Positions 33,002 through 46,773 of a DNA stretch of 64,000 nucleotides are shown piece after piece; the stretch's first letter is position 1; each line of letters begins with the position of its first letter. The notes beneath the pieces were generated by a model that was given only the letters and a program-made list of their open reading frames with translations, was not told where the DNA came from and made no database searches. The translations under genes were made by a program, and so were the position numbers. The DNA is from Megascapheus bottae (taxonomy: Eukaryota; Chordata; Mammalia; Rodentia; Geomyidae): contig JANJXV010000159.1 of NCBI GenBank assembly GCA_024803745.1, positions 1,796,498 through 1,860,497 on the forward strand. Reading direction: 5' to 3'.

Positions 33002-34511
33002 GGAGGTGTGTGAAGTCACAGAATTGAAGTGTGTGAAGTCAAAATGGAGGTGTGTGAAGTCACAGAATGGAAGTCTGTGAAGACACAGAATAGAGGTGTG
33101 TGAAGTCAGAATGGAGGTGTGTGAATTCAGAATGGAGGTGTGTGAAATCATAGAATGCAGGTGTGTGAAGCCACAACGCAGGTGTGTGCACTCATGGAAT
33201 GAAGGTGTGTGAAGTAAAATTGCAGGTGTGTGAAGTCATAGAATGGAGGTGTGTGAAGTAATAGAATGGAGGACTGTGAACTCAGAATTGAGGTTTGTGA
33301 AGTCATAGAATGGAGGTGTGTGAAGTCACAGAATGGAGGTGTGTGAAGTCATAGAATGGAGGTGTGTGAAGTCATAAAATGGAGGTGTGTGAATTCATAG
33401 AATGGAGGTGTGTGAAGTCTCAATGGAGTTGTGTGAAGTCATAGAATGGTTGTTTTTGATGTCAACGAATGGAGGTGTGTGAAATCATAGAATGGAGGTG
33501 TGTGAAGTCAGATTGGAGGTGTGTGAAATCACAGAATGGAGGTGTGTCAACTCAGAAATGAGGTGTGTGAAGTCATAGAATGGAGGTGTGTGAAGTCATA
33601 GAATGGAGGTGTGTGAAATCATAAAATGGAAGTGTGTGAAGTCAAAGAATTGAGGTGTGTGAAGTCAGAATGGAGGTGTGTGAAGTCAAAATGGAGGTGT
33701 GTGAAGTCATAGAATGGAAGTGTGTGAAGTCATAGAATGGAGGTCTGTGAACTCAGAATGGAGGTGTGTGAAGTCACAGAATGGAGGTGTGTGAACTCAG
33801 AATGCATGTGTGTGAAGTCACAGAATGAAGGTGTTTGAAGTCATAGAATGGAGGTGTGTGAAGTAACAGAATGGAGGTGTGTGAAGTCATAGAATGGAGG
33901 TGTGTGAAGTCATAGAATTGAGGTGTGTGAAGTCATAGAATAGAGGTGTGTGAAGTCACAGAATGGAGATATGTGAACACATAGAATGGAGTTGTATGAC
34001 GTCACAATGGAAGTGTGTGAAGTCATAGAATGGAGGTGTGAGAAGTCACAGAATGGAGGTGTGTGAAGTCATAAAATGAAGTTGTGTGAAGTCAGAATGG
34101 AGGTGTGTGAAGTCACAGAATGGAGGTGTGTGAACTCAGAATGGAGGTGTGTGAAGTCATAGACGGAGGTGTGTGAAGTCCTAGTATGGAGGTGTGTGAA
34201 ATCACAGAATGGAGTTTTGTGAAGTCACAGAATGGAGCTGTGTGAAGTCAGAATGGAGGTGTGTGAACTCATAGAATGGAGGTGTGTGAAGTCACAATGG
34301 AGGTGTGTGAAGTCATAGAATGGAGGTGTGTGAAGTCACAGAATGGAGGTGTGTGAATTCATAGAATGGAGGTGTGTGAAGTCATAGAATGGAGGTGTGT
34401 GAAGTCATAGAATGGAGGTGTATGAATTCATAGAATGGAGGTGTGTGAAGTCCAAGAATGGAGGTGTGTGAAGTCAAAGAATGGAGGTGTGTGAAGTCAC
34501 AGAATGGAGGT
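33002..34511. repeat. Satellite segment between LTR copies 8 and 9
   Basis: Standard right flank including GCCACAACGCAGG (about 33,170), then marker unit at about 33,449 and a return to the 28.6-29.2-kb type order with a GACGTCACAATGG unit near 33,998. Nothing but monomers. Confidence 0.9.
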
Positions 34512-34830
34512 TGCCGGGGCCAACCGGCGGCAAACCAGGGTTCGCAGATTGGGGTTCCTGAAATCGGGGGCAAGGACTAGCAAGAAATAGAAGAGAGACA
34601 GACACAGCGGGTCCGGGATGTCCGCAGTCCAGGTAAAGATTGCCGAGACTGCCGGTTTATTTTCCACTCCCCCTTCTTCCCTCCTCCTGACCCAGGGAAC
34701 CTCCAGGTGTTACATTCATATGGTAATTCTCAGGTCATTTGCATAGAATAGGGCCAGAAAGCAATAAGACAATAAAGCCATCGTCTGATGCAAGCCAAGG
34801 TACAGTTTGATTCCACTCTGGCTCACAACA
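34512..34830 (-). mobile_element. Solo LTR, copy 9 (majority sequence)
   Basis: 319 bp, by eye identical to copy 7. Left flank also shares the GTGTATGAATTC unit with copy 7, so these two blocks are close relatives. Confidence 0.87.
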
Positions 34831-36960
34831 GGAGGTGTGTGAAGTCACAGAATTGAAGTGTGTGAAGTCAAAATGGAGGTGTGTGAAGTCACAGAATGGA
34901 AGTCTGTGAAGACACAGAATACAGGTGTGTGAAGTCAGAATGGAGGTGTGTGAAGTCAGAATGGAGGTGTGTGAAATCATAGAATGGAGGTGTGTGAAGC
35001 CACAACGCAGGTGTGTGCACTCATGGAATGAAGGTGTGTGAAGTAAAATTGCAGGTGTGTGAAGTCATAGAATGGAGGTGTGTGAAGTCACAGAATGGAG
35101 GTGTGGGAAGTCACAGAATGGAGGTGTGTGAAGTCATAGAATGGAGGTGTGTGAAGTCACAGAATGGAGGTGTGTGAAGTCATAGAATGGAGGTGTGTGA
35201 AGTCATAGAATGGAGGTGTGTGAAGTAATAGAATGGAGGACTGTGAACTCAGAATTGAGGTTTGTGAAGTCATAGAATGGAGGTGTGTGAAGTCACAGAA
35301 TGGAGGTGTGTGAAGTCATAGAATGGAGGTGTGTGAAGTCATAAAATGGAGGTGTGTGAATTCATAGAATGGAGGTGTGTGAAGTCACAATGGAGTTGTG
35401 TGAAATCATAGAATGGTTTTTTTTGATGTCAACGAATGGAGGTGTGTGAAGTCATAGAATGGAGGTGTGTGAAGTCAGATTGGAGGTGTGTGAAATCACA
35501 GAATGGAGGTGTGTCAACTCAGAAATGAGGTGTGTGAAGTCATAGAATGGAGGTGTGTGAAGTCATAGAATGGAGGTGTGTGAAATCATAAAATGGAAGT
35601 GTGTGAAGTCAAAGAATTGAGGTGTGTGAAGTCAGAATGGAGGTGTGTGAAGTCAAAATGGAGGTGTGTGAAGTCATAGAATGGAAGTGTGTGAAGTCAT
35701 AGAATGGAGGTCTGTGAACTCAGAATGGAGGTGTGTGAAGTCACAGAATGGAGGTGTGTGAACTCAGAATGGAGGTGTGTGAAGTCACAGAATGGAGGTT
35801 TGTGAAGTCATAGAATGGAGGTGTGTGAAGTCAGAGAATGGATGTTTCTGAAGTAAGAATGGAGGTGTGTGAACTCATAGAATGGAGGTGTGTGATGTCA
35901 AATTGGAGGTGTGTGAAGTCAAAGAATGGAGGTGTGTGAAGTGAAACAATAGAGGTGTGTGAAGTCACAGAATGGAGGTGTGTGAAGTCACAGAATGGAG
36001 GTGTGTGAAGTCCAAAAGGTGGTGTGTGAAGTCACAGAATGGAGGTGTGTGAAGTCATAATGGAGGTGTGTGAAATCACAGAATGGAGGTGTGTGAATTC
36101 ATAGAACGGAGATGTGTGAAGTCATAGGATCGAGGTGTGTGAAGTCACAGAGTGGAGGTGTGTGAAGTCACAGAATGGAGGTGTGTGAAGTCACAGAATG
36201 GAGGTGTGTGAACTCAGAATGGAGGTGTGTGAAGCCACAGAATGGAGGTGTGTGAAGTCATAGAATGGAAGTGTGTGAAGTCATAGAATGGAGGTGTGTG
36301 AAGTCATAAAATGGAGGTGTGTGAACTCATAGAATGGAGGTGTGTGAAGTCAAAATGGAGTTGTGTGAAGTCATAGAATGGTGTTTTTTGATGTCAACGA
36401 ATGGAGGTGTGTGAAGTCATAGAATGGAGGCGTGTGAAGTCAGATTGGAGGTGTGTGAAATCACAGAATGGAGGTGTGTGAAGTCACAGAATGGAGTTGT
36501 GTGAACTCAGAATGTAGGTGTGTGAAGCCACAGAATGGAGGTGTGTGAAGTCATAGAATGGAAGTGTGTGAAATCATAGAATGGAGGTGTGTGAAGTCAC
36601 AGACTTACGGTGTGTGAAGTCAGAATGGAGGTGTGTGAAGTCAGAATGGAGGTGAGTGAAGTGATAGAATGGAGGTGTGTGAAGTCATAGAATGGAGGTC
36701 TGTGAACTCAGAATGGAGGTTTGTGAAGTCATAGAATTGAGGTGTGTGAACTCAGAATGGAGGTGTGTGAAGTCACAGAATAGAGGTGTGTGAAGTCATA
36801 GAATGGAGGTTTGTGAAATCACAGAATGGAGGTGTGTTAATTCATTGAATGGAGGTGTGTGAAGTCATAGGATCGAGGTGTGTGAAGTCACAGAACGGAG
36901 GTGTGTGAAGTCACAGAATGGAGGTGTGTGAAGTCACAGAATGGAGGTGTGTGAATTCAG

Positions 36961-37991
36961 AATGTAGGTGTGTGAAGCCACAGAATGGAGGTGTGTGAAG
37001 TTATAGAATGAAAGTGTGTGAAGTCATAGAAAGGAGGTGTGTGAACACAGAATGGAGGTGTGTGAAGTCACAGAATGGAGGTTTGTGAAGTCATAGAATG
37101 GAGGTGTGTGAAGTAGGAGAATGGATGTTTCTGAAGTAAGAATGAAGGTGTGTGAAGTCATAGAATGGAGATGTGTGAAGTCAAATTGGACGTGTGTGAA
37201 CTCATAGAATGGAGGTTTGTGAGGTCATGGAATGGCGGTGTGTGAAGTCAAAGAATGGAGGTGTGTGAAGTGAAACAATAGAGGTGTGTGAAGTCACAGA
37301 ATGGAGGTGTGTGAAGTCACAGATTGGAAGTGTGTGAAGTCAAAACGGAGGTGGGTGAAGTCACAGAATGGAGGTGTGTGAAGTCATAGATTGGAAGTGT
37401 GTGAAGTCAAAACGGAGGTGTGTGAAGTCACTGAATGGAGGTGTGTGAAGTTAGAGAATGGAGGTGTGTGAAGTCAAAAAGGTGGTGTGTGAAGTCACAG
37501 AATGGATGCGTGTGAATTCATAGAATGGAGCTGTGTGAAGTCAGAATGGAGGTGTGTGAAGTCAGAATGGAGGGGTGTGTAGTCAGAATGGAGGTGTGTG
37601 AAGTCACAGAATGGAGGTGTGTAAGTCATAGAATGGAGGTGTGTGAAATCTTAAAATGAAGGTGTGTGAAGTCAGAGTGGAGGTGTGTCACGTCACAGAA
37701 TTGAGGTGTGTGAAGACAGAGAATGGAGGTGTGTGAAGTCAGAATGAAGGTGTGTGAAGTCACAGAAAGGAGGTGTGTGAAGTCAGAGAATGGATGATTG
37801 TGAAGTAAGAATGAAGGTGTTTGAAGTCATAGAATGGAGTTGTGTGAAGTCACAGAATGGACGTGTGTGAAGTCATAGAATGGAGGTGTGTGAAGTCATA
37901 GAATTGAGGTGTGTGAAGTCATAGAATGGAGGTGTGTGAAGTCACAGAATGGAGGTGTGTGAAGTCACAGAATGGAGGTGTGTGAAGTCAG
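36961..37991. repeat. 1,031-bp recent tandem duplication, first copy
   Basis: Repeated immediately at 37,992-39,022. Private variants found in both copies but not in the related blocks at 39.5, 47.8 and 53.7 kb are GAAGTAGGAG (elsewhere GAAGTAAGAG) and GAAATCTTAAAATG (elsewhere ATCATAAAATG). I saw no difference between the copies, so this looks like one of the youngest events here, or else an assembly duplication. Confidence 0.85.
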
Positions 37992-39022
37992 AATGTAGGT
38001 GTGTGAAGCCACAGAATGGAGGTGTGTGAAGTTATAGAATGAAAGTGTGTGAAGTCATAGAAAGGAGGTGTGTGAACACAGAATGGAGGTGTGTGAAGTC
38101 ACAGAATGGAGGTTTGTGAAGTCATAGAATGGAGGTGTGTGAAGTAGGAGAATGGATGTTTCTGAAGTAAGAATGAAGGTGTGTGAAGTCATAGAATGGA
38201 GATGTGTGAAGTCAAATTGGACGTGTGTGAACTCATAGAATGGAGGTTTGTGAGGTCATGGAATGGCGGTGTGTGAAGTCAAAGAATGGAGGTGTGTGAA
38301 GTGAAACAATAGAGGTGTGTGAAGTCACAGAATGGAGGTGTGTGAAGTCACAGATTGGAAGTGTGTGAAGTCAAAACGGAGGTGGGTGAAGTCACAGAAT
38401 GGAGGTGTGTGAAGTCATAGATTGGAAGTGTGTGAAGTCAAAACGGAGGTGTGTGAAGTCACTGAATGGAGGTGTGTGAAGTTAGAGAATGGAGGTGTGT
38501 GAAGTCAAAAAGGTGGTGTGTGAAGTCACAGAATGGATGCGTGTGAATTCATAGAATGGAGCTGTGTGAAGTCAGAATGGAGGTGTGTGAAGTCAGAATG
38601 GAGGGGTGTGTAGTCAGAATGGAGGTGTGTGAAGTCACAGAATGGAGGTGTGTAAGTCATAGAATGGAGGTGTGTGAAATCTTAAAATGAAGGTGTGTGA
38701 AGTCAGAGTGGAGGTGTGTCACGTCACAGAATTGAGGTGTGTGAAGACAGAGAATGGAGGTGTGTGAAGTCAGAATGAAGGTGTGTGAAGTCACAGAAAG
38801 GAGGTGTGTGAAGTCAGAGAATGGATGATTGTGAAGTAAGAATGAAGGTGTTTGAAGTCATAGAATGGAGTTGTGTGAAGTCACAGAATGGACGTGTGTG
38901 AAGTCATAGAATGGAGGTGTGTGAAGTCATAGAATTGAGGTGTGTGAAGTCATAGAATGGAGGTGTGTGAAGTCACAGAATGGAGGTGTGTGAAGTCACA
39001 GAATGGAGGTGTGTGAAGTCAG
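37992..39022. repeat. 1,031-bp recent tandem duplication, second copy
   Basis: Partner of 36,961-37,991. The two diverge again only at 39,023, where AATGAAGG replaces the AATGTAGG that begins each copy. Confidence 0.85.
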
Positions 39023-42000
39023 AATGAAGGTGTGTGAAATCACAGAATGGAGGTATGTGAAGTCAGAGAATGGATGTTTGTGAAGTAAGAATGAAGGTGT
39101 TTGAAGTCATAGAGTGGAGGTGTGTGAAGTCACAGAATGCAGGTGTGTGAAGTCATAGAATGGAGGTGTGTGAAGTCACAGAATGGAGGTTTGTGAAGTC
39201 ATAGAATGGAGGTGTGTGAAGTCACAGAATGGAGGTGTGTGAACTCAGAATGGAGGTTTGTGAAGTCATAGAATTGAGGTGTGTGAAATCAGAATGGAGG
39301 TGTGTGAAGTCACAGAATAGAGGTGTGTGAAGTCATAGAATGGAGGTTTGTGAAATCACAGAATGGAGGTGTGTTAATTCATTGAATGGAGGTGTGTGAA
39401 GTCATAGGATCGAGGTGTGTGAAGTCACAGAACGGAGGTGTGTGAAGTCACAGAATGGAGGTGTGTGAAGTCACAGAATGGAGGTGTGTGAATTCAGAAT
39501 GTAGGTGTGTGAAGCCACAGAATGGAGGTGTGTGAAGTTATAGAATGAAAGTGTGTGAAGTCATAGAAAGGAGGTGTGTGAACACAGAATGGAGGTGTGT
39601 GAAGTCACAGAATGTAGGTTTGTGAAGTCATAGAATGGAGGTGTGTGAAGTAAGAGAATGGATGTTTCAGAAGTAAGAATGAAGGTGTGTGAAGTCATAG
39701 AATGGAGATGTGTGAAGTCAAATTGGACGTGTGTGAACTCATAGAATGGAGGTTTGTGAGGTCATGGAATGGCGGTGTGTGAAGTCAAAGAATGGAGGTG
39801 TGTGAAGTGAAACAGTAGAGGTGTGTGAAGTCACAGAATGGAGGTGTGTGAATTCACAGATTGGAAGTGTGTGAAGTCAAAACGGAGGTGGGTGAAGTCA
39901 CAGAATGGAGGTGTGTGAAGTCATAGATTGGAAGTGTGTGAAGTCAAAACGGAGGTGTGTGAAGTCACTGAATGGAGGTGTGTGAAGTTAGAGAATGGAG
40001 GTGTGTGAAGTCAAAAAGGTGGTGTGTGAAGTCACAGAATGGATGCGTGTGAATTCATAGAATGGAGCTGTGTGAAGTCAGAATGGAGGTGTGTGAAGTC
40101 AGAATGGAGGGGTGTGTAGTCAGAATGGAGGTGTGTGAAGTCACAGAATGGAGGTGTGTAAGTCATAGAATGGAGGTGTGTGAAATCATAAAATGAAGGT
40201 GTGTGAAGTCAGAGTGGAGGTGTGTCACGTCACAGAATTGAGGTGTGTGAAGACAGAGAATGGAGGTGTGTGAAGTCAGAATGAAGGTGTGTGAAGTCAC
40301 AGAAAGGAGGTGTGTGAAGTCAGAGAATGGATGATTGTGAAGTAAGAATGAAGGTATTTGAAGTCATAGAATGGAGTTGTGTGAAGTCACAGAATGGACG
40401 TGTGTGAAGTCATAGAATGGAGGTGTGTGAAGTCATAGAATTGAGGTGTGTGAAGTCATAGAATGGAGGTGTGTGAAGTCACAGAATGGAGGTGTGTGAA
40501 GTCACAGAATGGAGGTGTGTGAAGTCAGAATGAAGGTGTGTGAAATCACAGAATGGAGGTATGTGAAGTCAGAGAATGGATGTTTGTGAAGTAAGAATGA
40601 AGGTGTTTGAAGTCATAGAGTGGAGGTGTGTGAAGTCACAGAATGCAGGTGTGTGAAGTCATAGAATGGACGTGTGTGAAGTCATAGAATTGAGGTGTGT
40701 GAAGTCATAGAATGGAGGTGTGTGAAGTCATAAAATGGAAGTGTGTGAACTCATAGAATGGAGGTGTGTGAAGATAAAATGGAGTTGTGTGAAGTCATAG
40801 AATGGTGGTTTTTGATGTCAACGAATGGAGGTGTGTGAAGTCACAGAATGGAGGTGTGTGAAATCAGAATGGAGGTGTGTGAAGTCACAGAATGGAGGTT
40901 TGTGAAGTCATAGAATGGAGGTGTGTGAGGTCAGAGAATGGAGGTGTGTGAAGTCAGAATGAAGGTGTGTGAAGTCACAGAAAGGAGGTGTGTGAAGTCA
41001 CAGAATGGATGTTTGTGAAGTAAGAATGAAGGTGTTTGAAGTCATAGAATGGAGGTGTGTGAAGTCACAGAATGGAGGTATGTGAAGTCAGAATGGAGGA
41101 GTGTGAAGTCATAGGCTGAGGTGGGAGAAGTCATAGAAAGGAGGTGTGGGAAGTCATAGAATAGAGGAGTGTGAAGTCATAGAGTGGAGGTGAGTGAAGT
41201 CACAGATTCGAGGTCTGTGATGTCATAGAATGGAGGTGTGTGAAGTCAGAATGTAGGTGTGTGAAATCATAGAATGAAGATGTGTGAACTCAGAGAATGG
41301 AGTTGTGTGACGTCACAATGGAAGAGTGTGAAGTCATAGAATGGAGGTGTGAGAAGTCACAGAATGGAGGTGTGTGAAGTCATAAAATGAAGGTGTGTGA
41401 AGTCAGAATGGAGGTGTGTGAAGTCACAGAATGGAGGTGTGTGAACTCAGAATGGAGGTGTGTGAAGTCATAGATGGAGGTGTGTGAAGTCATAGTATGG
41501 AGGTGTGTGAAATCACAGAATGGAGTTTTGTGAAGTCACAGAATGGAGCTGTGTGAATTCAGAACGGAGGTGTGTGAAGTCATAGAATGGAGGTGTGTGA
41601 AGTCAGAATGGAGGTGTGTGAAGTCATAGAATGGAGGTGTGTGAAGTCAGAATGGAGGTATGTGAAGTCACAGAATTGAGGTGTGTGAAGTCACAGAATG
41701 GAGGTGTGTGAAGTCAGAATGAAGGTGTGTGAAATCACAGAATGGAGGTGTGTGAAGTCAGAGAATGGATGTTTGTGAAGTAAGAATGAAGGGGTTTGAA
41801 GTCATAGAGTGAAGGTGTGTGAAGTCACAGAATGGAGGTGTGTGAAGTCATAGAATGGACGTGTGTGAAGTCATAGAATTGAGGTGTGTGAAGTCATAGA
41901 ATGGAGGTGTGTGAAGTCATAAAAAGGAGGTGTGTGAACTCATAGAATGGAGGTGTGTGAAGTTAAAATGGAGTTGTGTGAAGTTAAAATGGAGTTGTGT

Positions 42001-43663
42001 GAAGTCATAGAATGGTGGTTTTTGATGTCAACGAATGGAGGTGTGTGAAGTCACAGAATGGAGGTGTGTGAACTCAGAATGGAGGTGTGTGAAATCACAG
42101 AATGGAGGTTTGTGAAGTCATAGAATGGAGGTGTGTGAAGTCAGAGAATGGAGGTGTGTGAAGACAGAATGAAGGTGTGTGAAGTCACAGAAAGGAGGTG
42201 TGTGAAGTCACAGAATGGATGTTTGTGAGGTAAGAATGAAGGTGTTTGAAGTCATAGAATGGAGGTGTGTGAAGTCACAGAATGGAGGTGTGTGAAGTCA
42301 TAGAATGGAGGTGTGTGAAGTCAGAATGGAGGTGTGTGAAGTCATAGACTGTGGTGGGTGAAGTCATAGAAAGGAGGTGTGGGAAGTCATAGAATGGAGG
42401 AGTGTGAAGTCATAGAGTGGAGATGAGTGAAGTCACAGATTTGAGGTCTGTGATGTGATAGAATGGAGGTGTGTGAAGTCAGAATGGAGGTGTGTGAAGC
42501 CATAGTATGGAGGTGTGTGAAATCACAGAATGGAGTTTTGTGAAGTCACAGAATGGAGCTGTGTGAAGTAAGAACGGAGGTGTGTGAAGTCATAGAATGG
42601 AGGTGTGTGAAGTCAGAATGGAGGTGTGTGAACTCATAGAATGGAGGTGTGTGAAGTCACAATGGAGGTTTGTGAAGTCATAGAATTTAGGTGTGTGAAG
42701 TCACAAAATGGAGGTGTGTGAATATATAGAATGGAGGTGTGTGAAGTCATAGAATGGAGGTGTGTGAAGTCAGAATGGAGGTGTGTGAAGTCACAGAATT
42801 GAGGTGTGTGAAATCACAGAATGGAGGTGTGTGAAGTCAGAATGAAGGTGTGTGAAATCACAGAATGGAGGTGTGAGAAGTCACAGAATGGATGTTTGTG
42901 AAGTAAGAATGAAGGTGTTTGAAGTCATAGAGTGGAGGTGTGTGAAGTCACAGAATGGAGGTGTGTGAAGTTATAGAATGGACGTGTGTGAAGTCATAGA
43001 ATTGAGGTGTGTGACCTCATAGAATGGAGGTGTGTGAAGTTAAAATGGAGTTGTGTGAAGTCATAGAATGGTGGCTTTTGATGTCAACGAATGGAGGTGT
43101 GTGAAGTCACAGAATGGAGGTGTGTGAACTCAGAATGGAGGTGTGTGAAGTCACAGAATGGAGGTTGGTGAAGTCATGGAATGGAGGTGTGTGAAATCAG
43201 AGAATGGATGTTTCTGAAGTAAGAATGAAGGTGTGTGAAGTCATAGAATGGAGGTGTGTGAAGTCAAATTGGATGTGTGTGAACTCATAGAATGGAGGTG
43301 TGTGAACTAATAGAATGGAGGTTTGTGAAGTCATGGAATGGAGGTGTGTGAAGTCAAAGAATGGAGGTGTGTGAAGTGAAACAATAGAGGTGTGTGAAGT
43401 CACAGAATGGAGGTGTGTGAAGTCACAGAATGGAAGTGTGTGAAGTCAAAACGGAGGTGTGTGAAGTCACAGAATGGAGGTGTGTGAAGTCATAGAATGG
43501 AGGTGTGTGAAGTCAAAATGGAGGTGTGTGAACTCATAGAATGGAGGTGTGTGAACTCATAGAATTGAGGTGTGTGAAGTCATGGAGTGGAGTTGTGTGA
43601 AGTCCAAGAATGGAGGTGTGTGAAGTCAAAGAATGGAGGTGTGTGAAGTCACAGAATGGAGGT

Positions 43664-43982
43664 TGCCGGGGCCAACCGGCGGCAAACCAGGGATCGCAGA
43701 TTGGGGTTCCTGAAATCGGGGGCAAGGACTAGCAAGAAATAGAAGAGAGACAGACACAGCGGGTCCGGGATGTCCGCAGTCCAGGTAAAGATTGCCGAGA
43801 CTGCCGGTTTATTTTCCACTCCCCCTTTTTCCCTCCTCCTGACCCAGGGAACCTCCAGGTGTTACATTCATATGGTAATTCTCAGGTCATTTGCATAGAA
43901 TAGGGCCAGAAAGCAATAAGACAATAAAGCCATCGTCTGATGCAAGCCAAGGTACAGTTTGATTCCACTCTGGCTCACAACA
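43664..43982 (-). mobile_element. Solo LTR, copy 10
   Basis: 319 bp. Shares CAGGGATCGC (for CAGGGTTCGC) and CCCTTTTTCC (for CCCTTCTTCC) with copy 13; copy 15 shares GGGATC and CCTTTTTCC. These three form a third LTR class in the right half of the window. Confidence 0.86.
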
Positions 43983-46773
43983 GGAGGTGTGTGAAGTCAC
44001 AGAATTGAAGTGTGTGAAGTCAAAATGGAGGTGTGTGAAGTCACAGAATGGAAGTCTGTGAAGACACAGAATAGAGGTGTGTGAAGTCAGAATGGAGGTG
44101 TGTGAAGTCAGAATGGAGGTGTGTGAAATCATAGAATGGAGGTGTGTGAAGCCACAACGCAGGTGTTTGAACTCATGGAATGAAGGTGTGTGAAGTAAAA
44201 TTGCAGGTGTGTGAAGTCATAGAATGGAGGTGTGTGAAGTCATAGAATGGAGGTGTGTGAAGTCACAGAATGGAGGTGTGTGAAGTCATAGAATGGAGGT
44301 GTGTGAAGTCATAGAATTGAGTTGTGTGAAGTCATAGAATGGAGGTGTGTGAAGTCACAGAATGGAGGTGTGTGAAGTCACAGAATGGAGGTGTGTGAAG
44401 TCAGAATGAAGGTGTGTGAAATCACAGAATGGACGTATGTGAAGTCAGAGAATGGATGTTTGTGAAGTAAGAATGAAGGTGTTTGAAGTCATAGAGTGGA
44501 GGTGTGTGAAGTCAGAATGGAGGAGTGTGAAGTCATAGACTGAGATGGGAGAAGTCATAGAAAGGAGGTGTGGGAAGTCATAGAATAGAGGAGTGTGAAG
44601 TCATAGAGTGGAGGTGAGTGAAGTCACAGATTCGAGGTCTGTGATGTCATAGAATGGAGGTGTGTGAAGTCAGAATGGAGGTGTGTGAAATCATAGAATG
44701 AAGATGTGTGAACTCAGAGAATGGAGTTGTGTGACGTCACAATGGTAGAGTGTGAAGTCATAGAATGGAGGTGTGAGAAGTCACAGAATGGAGTTGTGTG
44801 AAGTCATAAAATGAAGGTGTGTGAAGTCAGAATGGAGGTGTGTGAAGTCACAGAATGGAGGTGTGGTAACTCAGAATGGAGGTGTGTGAAGTCATAGATG
44901 GAGGTGTGTGAAGTCATAGTATGGAGGTGTGTGAAATCACAGAATGGAGTTTTGTGAAGTCACAGAATGGAGCTGTGTGAATTCAGAATGGATGTGTGTG
45001 AAGTCATAGAATGGAGGTGTGTGAAGTCAGAATGGAGGTGTGTGAAGTCATAGAATGGAGGTGTGTGAAGTCAGAATGGAGGTGTGTGAAGTTACAGAAT
45101 TGAGGTGTGTGAAGTCACAGAATGGAGGTGTGTGAAGTCAGAATGAAGGTGTGTGAAATCACAGAATGGAGGTGTGTGAAGTCACAGAATGGATGTTTGT
45201 GAAGTAAGAATGAAGGGGTTTGAAGTCATAGAGTGAAGGTGTGTGAAGTCACAGAATGGAGGTGTGTGAAGTCATAGAATGGACGTGTGTGAAGTCATAG
45301 AATTGAGGTGTGTGAAGTCATAGAATTGAGGTGTGTGAACTCATAAAATGGAGGTGTGTGAACTCATAGAATGGAGGTGTGTGAAGTTAAAATGGAGTTG
45401 TGTGAAGTTAAAATGGAGTTGTGTGAAGTCATAGAATGGTGGTTTTTGATGTCAACGAATGGAGGTGTGTGAAGTCACAGAATGGAGTTGTGTGAACTCA
45501 GAATGGAGGTGTGTGAAGTCACAGAATGGAGGTTTGTGAAGTCATAGAATGGAGGTGTGTGAAGTCAGAGAATGGAGGTGTGTGAAGTCAGAATGAAGGT
45601 GTGGGAAGTCACAGAAAGGAGGTGTGTGAAGTCACAGAATGGATGTTTGTGAAGTAAGAATGAAGGTGTTTGAAGTCATAGAATGGAGGTGTGTGAAGTC
45701 ACAGAATGGAGGTGTGTGAAGTCATAGAATGGAGGTGTGTGAAGTCAGAATGGAGGTGTGTGAAGTCATAGACTGAGGTGGGTGAAGTCATAGAAAGGAG
45801 GTGTGGGAAGTCATAGAATGGAGGTGTGTGAAGTCAGAATGGAGGTGTGTGAAGTCACAGAATTGAGGTGTGTGAAATCACAGAATGGAGGTGTGTGAAG
45901 TCAGAATGAAGGTGTGTGAAATCACAGAATGGAGGTGTGAGAAGTCACAGAATGGATGTTTGTGAAGTAAGAATGAAGGTGTTTGAAGTCATAGAGTGGA
46001 GGTGTGTGAAGTCACAGAATGGAGGTGTGTGAAGTTATAGAATGGACGTGTGTGAAGTCATAGAATTGAGGTGTGTGAAGTCATAGAATGGAGGTGTGTG
46101 AACTCATAAAATGGAGGTGTGTGAACTCATAGAATGGAGGTGTGTGAAGTTAAAATGGAGTTGTGTGAAGTCATAGAATGGAGGCTTTTGATGTCAACGG
46201 ATGGAGGTGTGTGAAGTCACAGAATGGAGGTGTGTGAACTCAGAATGGAGGTGTGTGAAGTCACAGAATGGAGGTTTGTGAAGTCATGGAATGGAGGTGT
46301 GTGAAATCAGAAAATGGATGTTTCTGAAGTAAGAATGAAGGTGTGTGAAGTCATAGAATGGAGGTGTGTGAAGTCAAATTGGATGTGTGTGAACTCATAG
46401 AATGGAGGTGTGTGAACTAATAGAATGGAGGTTTGTGAAGTCATGGAATGGAGGTGTGTGAAGTCAAAGAATGGAGGTGTGTGACGTGAAACAATAGAGG
46501 TGTGTGAAGTCACAGAATGGAGGTGTGTGAAGTCACAGAATGGAAGTGTGTGAAGTCAAAACCGAGGTGTGTGAAGTCACAGAATGGAGGTGTGTGAAGT
46601 CATAGAATGGAGGTGTGTGAAGTCAAAATGGAGGTGTGTGAACTCATAGAATGGAGGTGTGTGAACTCATAGAATTGAGGTGTGTGAAGTCATGGAATGG
46701 AGTTGTGTGAAGTCCAAGAATGGAGGTGTGTGAAGTCAAACAATGGAGGTGTGTGAAGTCACAGAATGGAGGT
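43983..46773. repeat. Satellite segment between LTR copies 10 and 11
   Basis: Standard right flank, then variant-rich monomers with paired GTTAAAATGGAGTTGTGTG units near 45,390-45,420 and marker units at about 45,439 and 46,183. Repeated at 58,189-60,979 with identical length (2,791 bp). Confidence 0.9.

Larger units (their letters stand above)
34831..43663. repeat. Satellite segment between LTR copies 9 and 10
   Basis: 8.8 kb of monomers. 34.8-36.9 kb follows the 16.6-18.7-kb order. 36,961-39,022 is an almost perfect 1,031-bp tandem duplication. From about 39,240 begins the block repeated 14.1-14.2 kb downstream. Marker units at about 35,415, 36,380, 40,806, 42,015 and 43,071. No gene seen. 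Confidence 0.9.
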
